DNA of 64,000 bases from DASWJZ01 sp963739005 (GCA_963739005.1 CAVTYQ010000004.1:372001-436000); one strand, 5' to 3'. Positions 1-8,742 are shown, counted from the stretch's first letter. Translations and numbers: made by a program. Notes: generated by a model from the letters alone, not told the origin.

Positions 1-459
1 CGAAAGGCTCGTGGCGTCGCCGTCGACGATCGGCCGCGCCTCGCACGGCATCTTCAGCGGCACGACGTTGCCGTCGATCAGCGCAGCGTCGACCGGTACC
101 GAAAGGCCGCGCACGGCGCGGCGCATTGCGAGAAGCGTCGCCTGCAGAATGTTGACGCGGTCGATCTCCGCGACCGAGCCGAAGGCGACGGATATCTCGG
201 CGCGCTCGCACAGCGCGGCGAAGACCGCCTCGCGCCGCTCGGCCGTCAGGATCTTGGAATCGGCGATGCCGTTCGGAAGCTTCTTCGGGTCGAGCACCAC
301 GGCGGCGGCGACCACCGGTCCCGCGAGCGGCCCGCGCCCCGCCTCGTCGACGCCGGCGACGCGCAAGAAACCCTCGCGGAAGAGCCTTCGCTCCGCCCTG
401 AAGGTCGGAACGATCGCCGGAACGCGCTCCTTTGGCTCGACGGATTCGGCAAGCGCCAT
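1..459 (-). CDS. rnhB: Ribonuclease HII, C-terminus cut off by the window edge
   Basis: RNase HII nicks the RNA strand of RNA-DNA hybrids and removes misincorporated ribonucleotides; cytoplasmic. The 153 visible residues hold the family signature GVDEAGRGPLAGP (about residues 36-48) with the first catalytic Asp-Glu pair, then the conserved DSK segment and an IDG motif near residue 128 with a further acidic residue. The ATG at 457-459 (plus coordinates) was chosen because it opens the frame; about 30 residues precede the catalytic core, longer than in E. coli. The stop lies beyond base 1, so the gene is partial only because of the window. The radical SAM gene lies upstream on the same strand, an order common in Hyphomicrobiales. 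Confidence 0.93.
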   Translation of the reverse strand, partial: MALAESVEPKERVPAIVPTFRAERRLFREGFLRVAGVDEAGRGPLAGPVVAAAVVLDPKKLPNGIADSKILTAERREAVFAALCERAEISVAFGSVAEIDRVNILQATLLAMRRAVRGLSVPVDAALIDGNVVPLKMPCEARPIVDGDATSLS

Positions 460-542
460 GGCCCCCGATAGGCCGCGGGGCGGCGCGGAGCAAGCGAGTC
501 GCAGCCGGGAGTCACAAGCCTGCGTTCAGGGAGCCCACTCAC

Positions 543-663
543 GTCCTCATGCCGAGGCGCGAGCGGAGCGAGCCTCGAAGCACGCAAAGCAGTGATCCCA
601 ACGCCTTCTGGAGCCTCCTTCGAGGCTCGCGCCCTGCGGGCGCTCGCACCTCGGGATGAGGAC
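543..663. repeat. Inverted pair of CCTCATCCCGAGG-type intergenic repeats (copy 1)
   Basis: The left arm at 543-587 starts GTCCTCATGCCGAGG and runs into AGCCTCGAAGCACGC. The right arm at 606-663 is the same unit inverted, ending CTCGGGATGAGGAC. The arms could fold into a long imperfect hairpin between the radical SAM and rnhB genes. Related units occur near 50.8 and 53.0 kb. From memory such units are common in Hyphomicrobiales genomes; no function is visible. Confidence 0.75.
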
Positions 664-677
664 TGCCGTGATCACGG

Positions 678-1865
678 TCAAACCAGCGCCAGCTTCAATT
701 GTCCCCCGAGCGCCACCGGTGGCTCGAAGAGATCGGCGCGGAGTTTTCTGCGCTCGATGTTGAGGCCGAGTCGCTTTGTCGCCGTCTCGAAGCGCCGCCC
801 GATCATCCAGGCATAAGGTCCTCGCCCGCGCTGGCGCACGCCCCATTCCGATTCGTAGTCCTTGCCGCCGCGCATCTGCTGCATCACCGACATCACGTGC
901 GCGTAGCGGTCGGGATAATTCGCGATCAGCCATTCGCGGAAGAGCGGCGCAACTTCGAGCGGCAGGCGAAGGAGCACGTAACCCGCCTCGCGCGCGCCCG
1001 CCTCGTAGCCGGCCTCAAGCAGCCGCTCGAGCTCCATGTCGTTCAGCGCCGGCACGATCGGCGCCGTCATCACCGTGACCGGGATGCCGGCGGCGGCGAG
1101 CTTCGCCATCGTCTCGATCCGCTTCGGCGGCGTTGCCGCGCGCGGCTCCATCGCGCGCGCGAGCTTGCGGTCGAGCGTCGTCAGCGAGATCGCCACCTTG
1201 GCAAGACCGCGCTCTGCCATCGATGCGAGGATGTCGATGTCGCGCGCGACGAGCGCCGACTTCGTGACGATGCCGACGGGATGATTCGCCTTCGACAGCA
1301 CTTCGAGGATCTGCCGCATCACGCGCCATTCGCGCTCGATGGGCTGATAGGGATCGGTGTTGGTGCCGATCGCGATCGTCCTCGGCTCGTAGCCGGGCGC
1401 CGCCAGCTCCTTCTCCAGCAATTCAGCCGCGTCGGGCTTCACGAAGAGCTTCGATTCGAAATCGAGTCCCGGCGAGAGCCCCATGTTGGCGTGCGTCGGC
1501 CGCGCGAAGCAGTAGGAGCAGCCGTGTTCGCATCCGCGATAGGGATTGATCGAGCGGTCGAAGGAGATGTCGGGCGACTGGTTGCGCGTGATGATCTTGC
1601 GCGCGCGCTCGATCTGCACCTCGGTCTTGAGCGCCGGCAGCTCTTCGAGCGTGCCCCAGTCGTCGTCGAACGCCTCGACGGTCTTCGATTCGTAGCGGCC
1701 TGAGACGTTGGTCTGCGCGCCCCGGCCCCTTCGCCGGTCGGCGAGGATATCTGATTCGGACGGACCCGCCGGCCGACGCCCGCGGACGCGGACGCCGGCC
1801 TTTGGGACGGGGTCGGGGAGACCACGTTGGACAATATTGGGCTGTCGCTCGGCGCGATTCAACAT
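678..1865 (-). CDS. PA0069-family (SplB-like) radical SAM protein
   Basis: A radical SAM enzyme of unknown substrate. Cys112, Cys116 and Cys119 (CEHGCSYC) form the CX3CX2C cluster-binding motif in a region resembling spore photoproduct lyase, preceded by a RGRGAQTNVSGRYE block typical of PA0069 proteins. At 395 residues it is slightly longer than usual; the first 45 residues are basic, proline-rich and little conserved, so the true start could be internal, but the only clear promoter lies directly upstream of this ATG. It lies upstream of rnhB on the same strand with a 218-bp gap that holds a palindromic repeat, so co-transcription is uncertain. The family is clear, the reaction is not. Confidence 0.88.
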   Translation of the reverse strand: MLNRAERQPNIVQRGLPDPVPKAGVRVRGRRPAGPSESDILADRRRGRGAQTNVSGRYESKTVEAFDDDWGTLEELPALKTEVQIERARKIITRNQSPDISFDRSINPYRGCEHGCSYCFARPTHANMGLSPGLDFESKLFVKPDAAELLEKELAAPGYEPRTIAIGTNTDPYQPIEREWRVMRQILEVLSKANHPVGIVTKSALVARDIDILASMAERGLAKVAISLTTLDRKLARAMEPRAATPPKRIETMAKLAAAGIPVTVMTAPIVPALNDMELERLLEAGYEAGAREAGYVLLRLPLEVAPLFREWLIANYPDRYAHVMSVMQQMRGGKDYESEWGVRQRGRGPYAWMIGRRFETATKRLGLNIERRKLRADLFEPPVALGGQLKLALV

Positions 1866-2232
1866 GCGTAGATAATTACTTTATCGGCATGAACGTTGCA
1901 AGAACATCTGGGAATATTTTCCATAGCTGCCGAGAATACGCCGCACTCTTTGCGCTCTTTCGCGCCGCGCGCGCCTTCGGAAACTGCGCCGAAGCAGCCA
2001 AAAACGGCGGCGCAGAGCGGGTTCCGTGAGGGTCGTCGGCGCCTCCATGGGGCGCATCGCATCGACCGCCCCCCGAACCCCGCAGAGCGGCGTCGGCGAG
2101 CATGCCGCGGCTCGAATCAGCCTCCCGGTTATGGTGCGATGCGGCGTCCCTCGCGGTTCGGTTGCGAGGAGGGGACGCCGGCCAATGACAGACCGGGCGC
2201 GGCTTTGATATGGCTCCCCCGCGAGGTTAAAA
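1866..2232. other. 367-bp divergent intergenic region, no gene seen
   Basis: It separates the radical SAM gene (minus) from glyS (plus). Apart from the AT-rich patch at 1860-1935 no coding signal, tRNA or terminator is recognisable. The short frames in it lack homology and ribosome sites. glyQ, which often sits close upstream of glyS in alphaproteobacteria, is not here or elsewhere in the window. Confidence 0.6.
1872..1901 (-). promoter_or_regulatory. Candidate promoter of the radical SAM gene, possibly leaderless
   Basis: On the minus strand TTGCAA (1901-1896) is followed after 17 bases by TAATTAT (1878-1872), in a locally AT-rich patch of an otherwise GC-rich gap. A transcript would start about six bases further on, essentially at the ATG at 1865, and no Shine-Dalgarno sequence is visible there. 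Prediction by eye. Confidence 0.45.
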
Positions 2233-4506
2233 ATGCCCGATCTGCTGCTTGAGCTTTTCTCCGAGGAAATCCCTGCGCGCATGCAGCCGCAAGCGGCCGA
2301 GGATTTGCGCCGCCTGGTGACCGACGGGCTGGTCGGCGCCGGTCTCACCTACGAGGGCGCCAAGGCCTTCGCGACGCCGCGGCGCCTGGCGCTGACCGTC
2401 CACGGGCTGACCGCCCGCTCCCCCGACATGCGCGAGGAGCGGAAAGGTCCCCGCGTCGGCGCGCCGGAGAAGGCGATAGAGGGCTTCCTGCGCGGCGCCG
2501 GGCTCGCCTCGATCGGCGAGGCGAAGGTCGAGAAGGACCCGAAGAAGGGGGATTTCTACTTGGCGGTTGTGGTTCGGCCGGGCCGCGCGGCAGAGGAGAT
2601 CGTGGCGGATATCGTGCCGGCTGCGATCCGTGCCTTCCCCTGGCCGAAGTCGATGCGCTGGGGCGCGCGCTCGGCGCCGGCCGATTCGCCTTTCGCGGAG
2701 CCCGGGGCGGAAGGGATGGCGAGCCTGAAATGGGTGCGCCCGCTCCGCTCCATCCTCTGCACCTTCGGGCCGGAGACGGAGGAGCCGATCGTCGTCGATT
2801 TCTCGATCGGCGGGATCGCGAGCGGCAACGTCACGTTCGGCCATCGCTTCATGACGAAGGGCGAGCCGATCAAGGTCGGCCGCTTCGCCGACTACGAGCC
2901 GGCGCTGACCGCCGCCAAGGTGGTGCTCGATCCCGAACGCCGGAAGGCGATCGTCGAGGCGGAGGCGAAGAACCTCGCCTTCGCGGTCGGGCTCGACGTG
3001 GTGGAGGACGCGGGCCTGCTCGAGGAGGTCGCGGGAATCGTCGAGTGGCCGGTGGTGCTGATGGGCGCCTTCGACAGCGACTATCTCGATATCCCCGACG
3101 AGGTGATCCGTCTCACCATCCGGCAGAACCAGAAATGCTTCGTGCTCCGCGATCCGAAGACCGGCGCGCTGACCAACCGATTTCTGCTTACCGCAAACAT
3201 CGAGGCGTCGGACGGCGGCAAGGAGATCGTCGCTGGGAACGAGCGGGTGATCGCGGCGCGGCTTTCCGACGCGCGCTTCTTCTGGGAGCAGGACCGCAAG
3301 GTGCCGCTCGAGGAGCACGGCGCGAAGCTCGCGTCGATCACCTTCCACGAGAAGCTCGGGTCGCAGGCCGAACGCGTCGAGCGCATCGCGCGATTGGCGC
3401 GCGAGCTCGCACCGCTCGTCGGCGCGAACCCCGACGACGCGGAGCGCGCGGCGAAGTTGGCGAAGGCCGATCTCACCACCGCGATGGTGGGAGAATTCCC
3501 CGAGCTGCAGGGCGTGATGGGCCGCTACTACGCGCTTGAACGGAAGGAGAAGCCGGAGGTCGCCGATGCGATCCGCGATCACTACAAGCCGCAGGGTCCG
3601 AATGACTCTGTTCCGACTGAGCCGGTCTCAATCGCTGTCGCTCTCGCCGACAAGCTCGACACACTGGTCGGCTTTTGGGCGATCGACGAGAAGCCGACGG
3701 GGAGCAAGGACCCGTACGCGTTGAGGCGGGCGGCGCTCGGAGTGACTAGGATAGTCATTGAGAAGCGGAGCCGTATCTCGTTGGCGCAGGTCGCAGCGGA
3801 CGCGGTTCGGGAATTCCTCCGCGTCAGAAGCGTCAACGATCAGGCTTACGTCAACTTCCTCGTGGAGACGTATCTTACTGAGGAAGAGCGGAAAGATGAG
3901 AACGTCGAAGCTCACTGGGAGCACGGATCCCGACATAGGTGCGTCGAAGCTGACGCTAGAGCCGTCGCTGATGACCTACTCGCTTTTTTCGCCGATCGCC
4001 TCAAAGTCTATCTGCGCGAGACCGGTGCGCGGCACGATCTGATCGACGCTGTCTTCGCTCTCCCCGGGCAGGACGATCTCCTGATGATCGTCCGGCGCGT
4101 CGGAGCGCTCGGGAAATTTCTCGACTCCGATGATGGCAAGAATCTTCTCGTCGGCTATCGCCGCGCCGCGAACATTCTTCGCGCCGAGGAGAAGAAGGAC
4201 GGTGAGGGCGCGTTCGACGCCACGCCCGACCATCATCTGATCGAGACGCAAGGCCTCGCGGAGGAGAAGGCGCTCTTCCACGTCATGCAGGCGGCGGAAG
4301 GCCACGCGCGCGACCACGTAGAGCGCGAGGATTTCGAGGGCGCGATGCGCGCGCTCGCCGAGCTCCGCCCTGCCGTCGACGCCTTCTTCGACAAGGTGAC
4401 CGTCAACGCTGATGACCCGGCGTTTCGCGCGAACCGGCTGAAGCTCCTCAACATGCTCCGCCGCGCGACGCTCGCCGTCGCCGACTTCTCGAAGATCGAG
4501 GGGTAG
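2233..4506 (+). CDS. glyS: Glycyl-tRNA synthetase beta subunit
   Basis: Beta subunit of the alpha2-beta2 glycyl-tRNA synthetase, needed with GlyQ to charge tRNA-Gly. The N-terminus MPDLLLELFSEEIP and the later KGSKDPYALRRAALG-like block (here TGSKDPYALRRAALG) are family hallmarks; the C-terminal DALR-type anticodon-binding part ends ANRLKLLNML. At 757 residues it is longer than the E. coli protein (about 690). Residues about 455-600 (3594-4040) use codons unlike the rest (ACT, TCT, GTT, ATA, AGG) and include a segment of roughly 70 residues between the LRRAALG block and DLLAFFADRLKVYL where E. coli has about 40. The frame is intact, so the protein is probably functional. The start is fixed by the conserved N-terminus. 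Confidence 0.96.
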   Translation: MPDLLLELFSEEIPARMQPQAAEDLRRLVTDGLVGAGLTYEGAKAFATPRRLALTVHGLTARSPDMREERKGPRVGAPEKAIEGFLRGAGLASIGEAKVEKDPKKGDFYLAVVVRPGRAAEEIVADIVPAAIRAFPWPKSMRWGARSAPADSPFAEPGAEGMASLKWVRPLRSILCTFGPETEEPIVVDFSIGGIASGNVTFGHRFMTKGEPIKVGRFADYEPALTAAKVVLDPERRKAIVEAEAKNLAFAVGLDVVEDAGLLEEVAGIVEWPVVLMGAFDSDYLDIPDEVIRLTIRQNQKCFVLRDPKTGALTNRFLLTANIEASDGGKEIVAGNERVIAARLSDARFFWEQDRKVPLEEHGAKLASITFHEKLGSQAERVERIARLARELAPLVGANPDDAERAAKLAKADLTTAMVGEFPELQGVMGRYYALERKEKPEVADAIRDHYKPQGPNDSVPTEPVSIAVALADKLDTLVGFWAIDEKPTGSKDPYALRRAALGVTRIVIEKRSRISLAQVAADAVREFLRVRSVNDQAYVNFLVETYLTEEERKDENVEAHWEHGSRHRCVEADARAVADDLLAFFADRLKVYLRETGARHDLIDAVFALPGQDDLLMIVRRVGALGKFLDSDDGKNLLVGYRRAANILRAEEKKDGEGAFDATPDHHLIETQGLAEEKALFHVMQAAEGHARDHVEREDFEGAMRALAELRPAVDAFFDKVTVNADDPAFRANRLKLLNMLRRATLAVADFSKIEG

Positions 4507-4540
4507 CCGCGAGGTCGTAGGGCACAAGCGTACAAGAACT

Positions 4541-4642
4541 GTCGTCATGCCCGGGCTCGACCCGGGCATCCATTCCGTAGCGGTTTCGCCAAGCGCCACG
4601 GGCGACGGAATGGATTGCCGGATCAACTCCGGCAATGACGAC
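4541..4642. repeat. GTCATGCCCGGG-type intergenic palindrome
   Basis: The outer arms GTCGTCATGCCCGG (4541-4554) and CCGGCAATGACGAC (4629-4642) are near-perfect inverses, and the inner arms ATCCATTCCGT and ACGGAATGGAT also pair, making a long hairpin after glyS. From memory this is an abundant palindromic unit in Hyphomicrobiales intergenic DNA. It could stabilise or end the glyS transcript. Confidence 0.7.
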
Positions 4643-4681
4643 AATGATTGTCGCCGCGCCCGTCGGTCTTCCTCAAAAACA

Positions 4682-4707
4682 AAAAGCGCGTCCGAAGGCG
4701 CGCTTTT
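4682..4707 (-). terminator. Rho-independent terminator between convergent glyS and the cell-wall hydrolase
   Basis: The 9-bp perfect stem AAAAGCGCG/CGCGCTTTT (4682-4690 and 4699-4707) has an 8-base loop. On the minus strand it is followed by TTTTTGTTTTTG, so it best serves the hydrolase gene ending at 4734. The TTTT on the plus side gives weaker activity for glyS. Confidence 0.8.
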
Positions 4708-4733
4708 CGTCCGTCTGGAGCAGGACGGAAAAA

Positions 4734-5846
4734 TCAGGAGAGGCCGCCGTCCTTGGTGCGGTAGAAGATGTGCTGGCCGAGATGGTCCTTCTCGATCATC
4801 CGCTGGTCCCAGCCCGGGCTTACGTAGCCGGCGTGGTAGTGGGTCGCATCGCCGACCTCGTCGATCCAGATTTTCCCGCGGCTGACGTCGAGCGCGATCT
4901 GCTTCGCCGATTTCCACGCGGCCGCTTCCGAGATGCGCTCCGGGCGGCCGTCGCAGGCGAACGAGAACTGGCAATGGTGCGTCATCTCCTCATTCTGGAA
5001 AACAACGCCGCAGACCGAATCCGGATAGGCCGGGTTGCGCACGCGGTTCAGGATGACCTGCGCGACGGCAGCCTGGCCGTCCGCCGACTCGCCGCGCGCC
5101 TCGAAATAGACGCCCTCGGCGAGGCAATTCTGCTCCTTCGCCTCGAAGACGCTCAGCGGCAGCGGATTCTGCACCCAGTTGTGCTGACCCGGCGCGAACT
5201 GCCCAAGCGCGCGCCCGTCGAGCCAGTCGAGCACGAGGTTCGGGTCAGGCCGCGGTCGCGGGCGGCGGAGGCCGTCAGCGTCTTCGTCGGCGCTCTGATC
5301 GGGCGTGGCGGCGACCCGCGGGCCGCCCATCACGGCGGCGAAGGGCGCTTCGATCGACTCCGTCGGCGCCGCGTAGGCGAGCACGGCGGAATTCGCCTCG
5401 ACCGCGCCGTCCGGTCCGATCGAGAACACGTCGCCGGGCTTCGCATGCGGCATGCGGGCGAGCGCCGTGCGGACAGGCGCGGGACGGGGCGCCAGGGCGA
5501 AGGTGGAATAGGCGATGTCGAGGGCGATCTGGCTCGACGAGCGCGCCGCGAACCGAAGCGGCGGAAGCGAGGGATCGTGCGGGGCCATCAGCGCCGCCAG
5601 CTCGCCCGGCCGCAGTGTGCGCACACTCAATTGGTTCCGTAGGCGTTGTGGCGCCGCCGGGGTTTGGGGCGCACCCGCCTGGTCCGCCAAGAGGGGCGGG
5701 CCCTCCGTCGCGGGATGCACGGCGGCGGATGCGAAATCCGAGATATTGCCGATCACACCCGGCAGCGCTGTCGCGATCGCTGCTATCGAGATGCTGGCTG
5801 CGGCGGCGAATTTCAGGACGCTTACGCGCGACGTCGCATGATACAC
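4734..5846 (-). CDS. Secreted SleB-type cell wall hydrolase
   Basis: A probable peptidoglycan lytic enzyme acting in the periplasm. An N-terminal signal or anchor segment (about residues 9-30, hydrophobic, Ala-rich) is followed by about 200 poorly conserved Pro/Ala-rich residues and a C-terminal Hydrolase_2/SleB domain from about residue 245. That domain starts NCLAEGVYFEARGE, with the conserved Glu of the ARGE motif as likely catalytic acid, and continues AQVILNRVRN, CGVVFQ and ATHYHAGYV. The domain organisation matches cell wall hydrolases of non-sporulating alphaproteobacteria. It is monocistronic, with a terminator directly downstream. The substrate bond is inferred from the family. Confidence 0.87.
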   Translation of the reverse strand: MYHATSRVSVLKFAAAASISIAAIATALPGVIGNISDFASAAVHPATEGPPLLADQAGAPQTPAAPQRLRNQLSVRTLRPGELAALMAPHDPSLPPLRFAARSSSQIALDIAYSTFALAPRPAPVRTALARMPHAKPGDVFSIGPDGAVEANSAVLAYAAPTESIEAPFAAVMGGPRVAATPDQSADEDADGLRRPRPRPDPNLVLDWLDGRALGQFAPGQHNWVQNPLPLSVFEAKEQNCLAEGVYFEARGESADGQAAVAQVILNRVRNPAYPDSVCGVVFQNEEMTHHCQFSFACDGRPERISEAAAWKSAKQIALDVSRGKIWIDEVGDATHYHAGYVSPGWDQRMIEKDHLGQHIFYRTKDGGLS

Positions 5847-5921
5847 TGCGCTGATACCCCTCCGACCCCACGGACCTGTTGCGCGACGGCAACAAGCGAC
5901 CGCTGCTTTCTCACGAACCCA

Positions 5922-5958
5922 TTAAAAGCGAATTGAGGTTGATGCGCGGTTAACCGCG
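5922..5958. promoter_or_regulatory. Candidate regulatory sites upstream of the cell wall hydrolase
   Basis: The 223-bp gap 5847-6069 holds a perfect 14-bp palindrome CGCGGTTAACCGCG (5945-5958). TTAA-N7-TTGA at 5922-5936 is one base off the alphaproteobacterial CtrA consensus TTAA-N7-TTAA. Both lie 75-112 bp upstream of the hydrolase start. Cell-cycle control is only a suggestion. Confidence 0.3.
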
Positions 5959-6069
5959 TTATGCCCCCCGAGAATCGGCCCGCCGAGCGCGGACGTAAGA
6001 TTTCTCTAGTGTTAATCGGGCGATAATGCGGCCGCCGAGCGCTACGGCGAGGTAACCTTTATCGGGGCC

Positions 6070-8742
6070 TCAGGCGGTCTGGCTCTGGGCGCTGTTGAGC
6101 GCCGCCTGCGCCGCGGCAAGCCGCGCGATCGGCACGCGGAAGGGGGAGCAGGAAACGTAGTCGAGGCCGACCACGTCGCAAAAGCGGATCGAGGCGGGAT
6201 CGCCGCCGTGCTCGCCGCAAATTCCGAGCTTCAGGTTCGGCCGGGCCTTGCGCCCCTCGTTCGCGGCGACGCGGACGAGCACACCCACGCCCTCCACGTC
6301 GAGCGTGACGAAGGGATCCTTCTCGATCAGGCCGAGCTCCTGATAGTGGCCGATGAAGCCGTGCGCGTCGTCGCGCGAGATTCCGAAGGTGGTCTGAGTC
6401 AGGTCATTCGTGCCGAAGGAGAAGAAGTCGGCGCCCTCGGCGATCTCCTGCGCGCGCAGCGCTGCACGCGGCAGCTCGATCATCGTCCCCACCGTATAGT
6501 CGATCGCCGCGCCGTTGGCGGCGACGGCCTTCGCGGTCCGGTCGATCGTCGCGCGCACGTTGTCAAGCTCGCTGCGCATCCCGACGAGCGGCACCATGAT
6601 CTCCGGCGCGACCGGCTCGCCGGTCGCCGCGGCAGCTTCCGCCGCCGCCTCCAGGATCGCGCGCGTCTGCATCTCCGCGATCTCGGGGTAGGAGATGAGA
6701 AGCCGGCAACCGCGATGGCCGAGCATCGGGTTTGACTCCGTCAGCGTGATGATCCGGTCACGCAGCAGCGCCGGATCGACCTTCATCGATGCGGCGACCT
6801 CGCCGATCTCCCCATCCGATTTCGGCAGGAACTCGTGCAGCGGCGGATCGAGCAGCCGGATCGTCACCGGCAGGCCGTGCATGATCTTGAAAAGCTCGAC
6901 GAAGTCCTTGCGCTGCATCGGCAAGAGTTTTTCGAGCGCGGCGCGGCGTCCTTCCGAATCCTTCGCCAGGATCATCTCGCGCACGCCGACGATGCGGTCG
7001 CCGTCGAAGAACATGTGCTCCGTGCGGCAAAGGCCGATTCCTTCCGCTCCGAAGTCGCGCGCCACCCGCGCGTCGTTCGGCGTGTCCGCATTGGCGCGCA
7101 CCTTCATGCGGCGGACCGCGTCCGCCCAGCCCATGAGCGTGCCGAAATCGCCGGTGAGCTCGGGTCGGAGCGTCGGCACCCGGCCGTCGAAGATTTCGCC
7201 GGTGGCGCCGTCGATGGTGATGACGTCGCCGGCGCGCCAGCTCTTGCCCGCGACCGACATGGTGCCGGCCTTGAGGTCGATCCTGAGCGCGCCCGCGCCG
7301 CAGACGCAGGGCTTGCCCATGCCGCGTGCGACGACGGCGGCGTGGCTCGTCATGCCGCCGCGCGCGGTCAAGACGCCGAGCGCCGCCACCATGCCGTTGA
7401 TGTCTTCCGGGCTCGTCTCGTTCCTGACCAGGATCAGCTCGTGGCCGTCGGCCTTGAGCTTCGCCGCCCCTTCCGCGGTGAACACGATCTCGCCGGTGGC
7501 GGCTCCGGGCGAGGCCGGCAGGCCGCGGGCGAGGAGCGTGCGCTCGGCCGCGGGATCGAGGGTCGGGTGGAGGAGCTGGTTCAGCGCCTCCGGCTCGACG
7601 CGGCCGACCGCTTCCTCACGTGTGATCAATCCGTCGCCGGCCATGTCGACGGCAACCTTGAGCGCCGCATTCGCCGTGCGCTTGCCGGCGCGCGTCTGCA
7701 GGATCCAGAACGTTCCGCGCTCGACGGTGAATTCCAAGTCCTGCATGTCGCGATAGTGCGCCTCAAGGTGCGCGGCGGTCTCACCGAGCTCGGCGAAGGC
7801 GTCCGGCATCACCGTTTCGAGCGAGGGAAGCTTCGAACCCGAAGCCTGCCGCGCCGCTTCCGTGATGTCCTGCGGCGTGCGGATGCCGGCAACGACGTCT
7901 TCGCCCTGCGCGTTGACGAGGAACTCGCCGTAAAGCCCCTTCTCGCCGGTCGCGGGGTTGCGCGTGAAGGCGACGCCCGTCGCCGACGTCTCGCCCATGT
8001 TGCCGAAGACCATGGCCTGCACGTTGACCGCGGTGCCCCAACTCGCCGGGATGTCGTGCAGCTTGCGATAGGAATTGGCGCGCGGGTTCATCCACGAGCC
8101 GAAGACCGCGCCGATCGCCCCCCAGAGCTGCTCGGCGGGCGCCTGTGGAAACGGAGTCTCGAGCGTGTCCTCGATGAGCTTCTTGTACTGCGCGACGATC
8201 GTCTGCCAGGCGCCGGCGTCGAGATCGGTGTCCTGCGCGTGGCCGCGCCTCTCGCGCTCAAGCTCCAGAATCGATTCGAACTCGTGGTGCTCGATGCCGA
8301 GCACGACGCTCCCGTACATCTGGACGAAGCGTCGGTAGGTGTCCCAGGCGAAGCGCTCGTCGGCGAGGCCGGCGATGGCGCTGACGGTTTCGTCGTTAAG
8401 GCCGAGGTTCAGGACGGTGTCCATCATCCCCGGCATCGAGGCGCGCGCGCCGGAGCGCACGGAGACGAGGAGCGGCTCGGTGCGGTCGCCGAAGATCTTT
8501 CCGGTCTGATCCGCGATGGCGCCGAGCGCCGTCTCGACCTCGCTCTTGAGCTCGGCCGGGTAGCGCCGGCCGTTGGCGTAGAAATAGGTGCAGACTTCGG
8601 TCGTGATGGTGAATCCCGGGGGAACGGGAAGCTTCAGGCTCGCCATCTCGGCGAGGTTCGCGCCCTTGCCGCCGAGAAGCTCGCGCATGGCGGCGGAGCC
8701 GTCCGCGCGGCCGCCGCCGAAGCCGTAGACCCATTTCGCCAT
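6070..8742 (-). CDS. ppdK: Pyruvate, phosphate dikinase
   Basis: It interconverts pyruvate, ATP and phosphate with phosphoenolpyruvate, AMP and pyrophosphate in central carbon metabolism. The 890-residue length is typical. The order is as expected: an N-terminal nucleotide-grasp domain opening KWVYGFGGGRADG and LLGGKGANLAEM, the central swivelling phosphohistidine domain with GGMTSHAAVVARGMGKPC (the His is the phosphorylated residue), and a C-terminal PEP/pyruvate TIM barrel with GTNDLTQTT and CGEHGGDP. The gene stands alone on the minus strand, 119 bp downstream of nadC. The start matches the family N-terminus. Confidence 0.97.
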   Translation of the reverse strand: MAKWVYGFGGGRADGSAAMRELLGGKGANLAEMASLKLPVPPGFTITTEVCTYFYANGRRYPAELKSEVETALGAIADQTGKIFGDRTEPLLVSVRSGARASMPGMMDTVLNLGLNDETVSAIAGLADERFAWDTYRRFVQMYGSVVLGIEHHEFESILELERERRGHAQDTDLDAGAWQTIVAQYKKLIEDTLETPFPQAPAEQLWGAIGAVFGSWMNPRANSYRKLHDIPASWGTAVNVQAMVFGNMGETSATGVAFTRNPATGEKGLYGEFLVNAQGEDVVAGIRTPQDITEAARQASGSKLPSLETVMPDAFAELGETAAHLEAHYRDMQDLEFTVERGTFWILQTRAGKRTANAALKVAVDMAGDGLITREEAVGRVEPEALNQLLHPTLDPAAERTLLARGLPASPGAATGEIVFTAEGAAKLKADGHELILVRNETSPEDINGMVAALGVLTARGGMTSHAAVVARGMGKPCVCGAGALRIDLKAGTMSVAGKSWRAGDVITIDGATGEIFDGRVPTLRPELTGDFGTLMGWADAVRRMKVRANADTPNDARVARDFGAEGIGLCRTEHMFFDGDRIVGVREMILAKDSEGRRAALEKLLPMQRKDFVELFKIMHGLPVTIRLLDPPLHEFLPKSDGEIGEVAASMKVDPALLRDRIITLTESNPMLGHRGCRLLISYPEIAEMQTRAILEAAAEAAAATGEPVAPEIMVPLVGMRSELDNVRATIDRTAKAVAANGAAIDYTVGTMIELPRAALRAQEIAEGADFFSFGTNDLTQTTFGISRDDAHGFIGHYQELGLIEKDPFVTLDVEGVGVLVRVAANEGRKARPNLKLGICGEHGGDPASIRFCDVVGLDYVSCSPFRVPIARLAAAQAALNSAQSQTA

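Noticed and set aside
2227..3582. 451-codon frame antisense to glyS
   Set aside because: No family features; glyS on the other strand has full conserved motifs.
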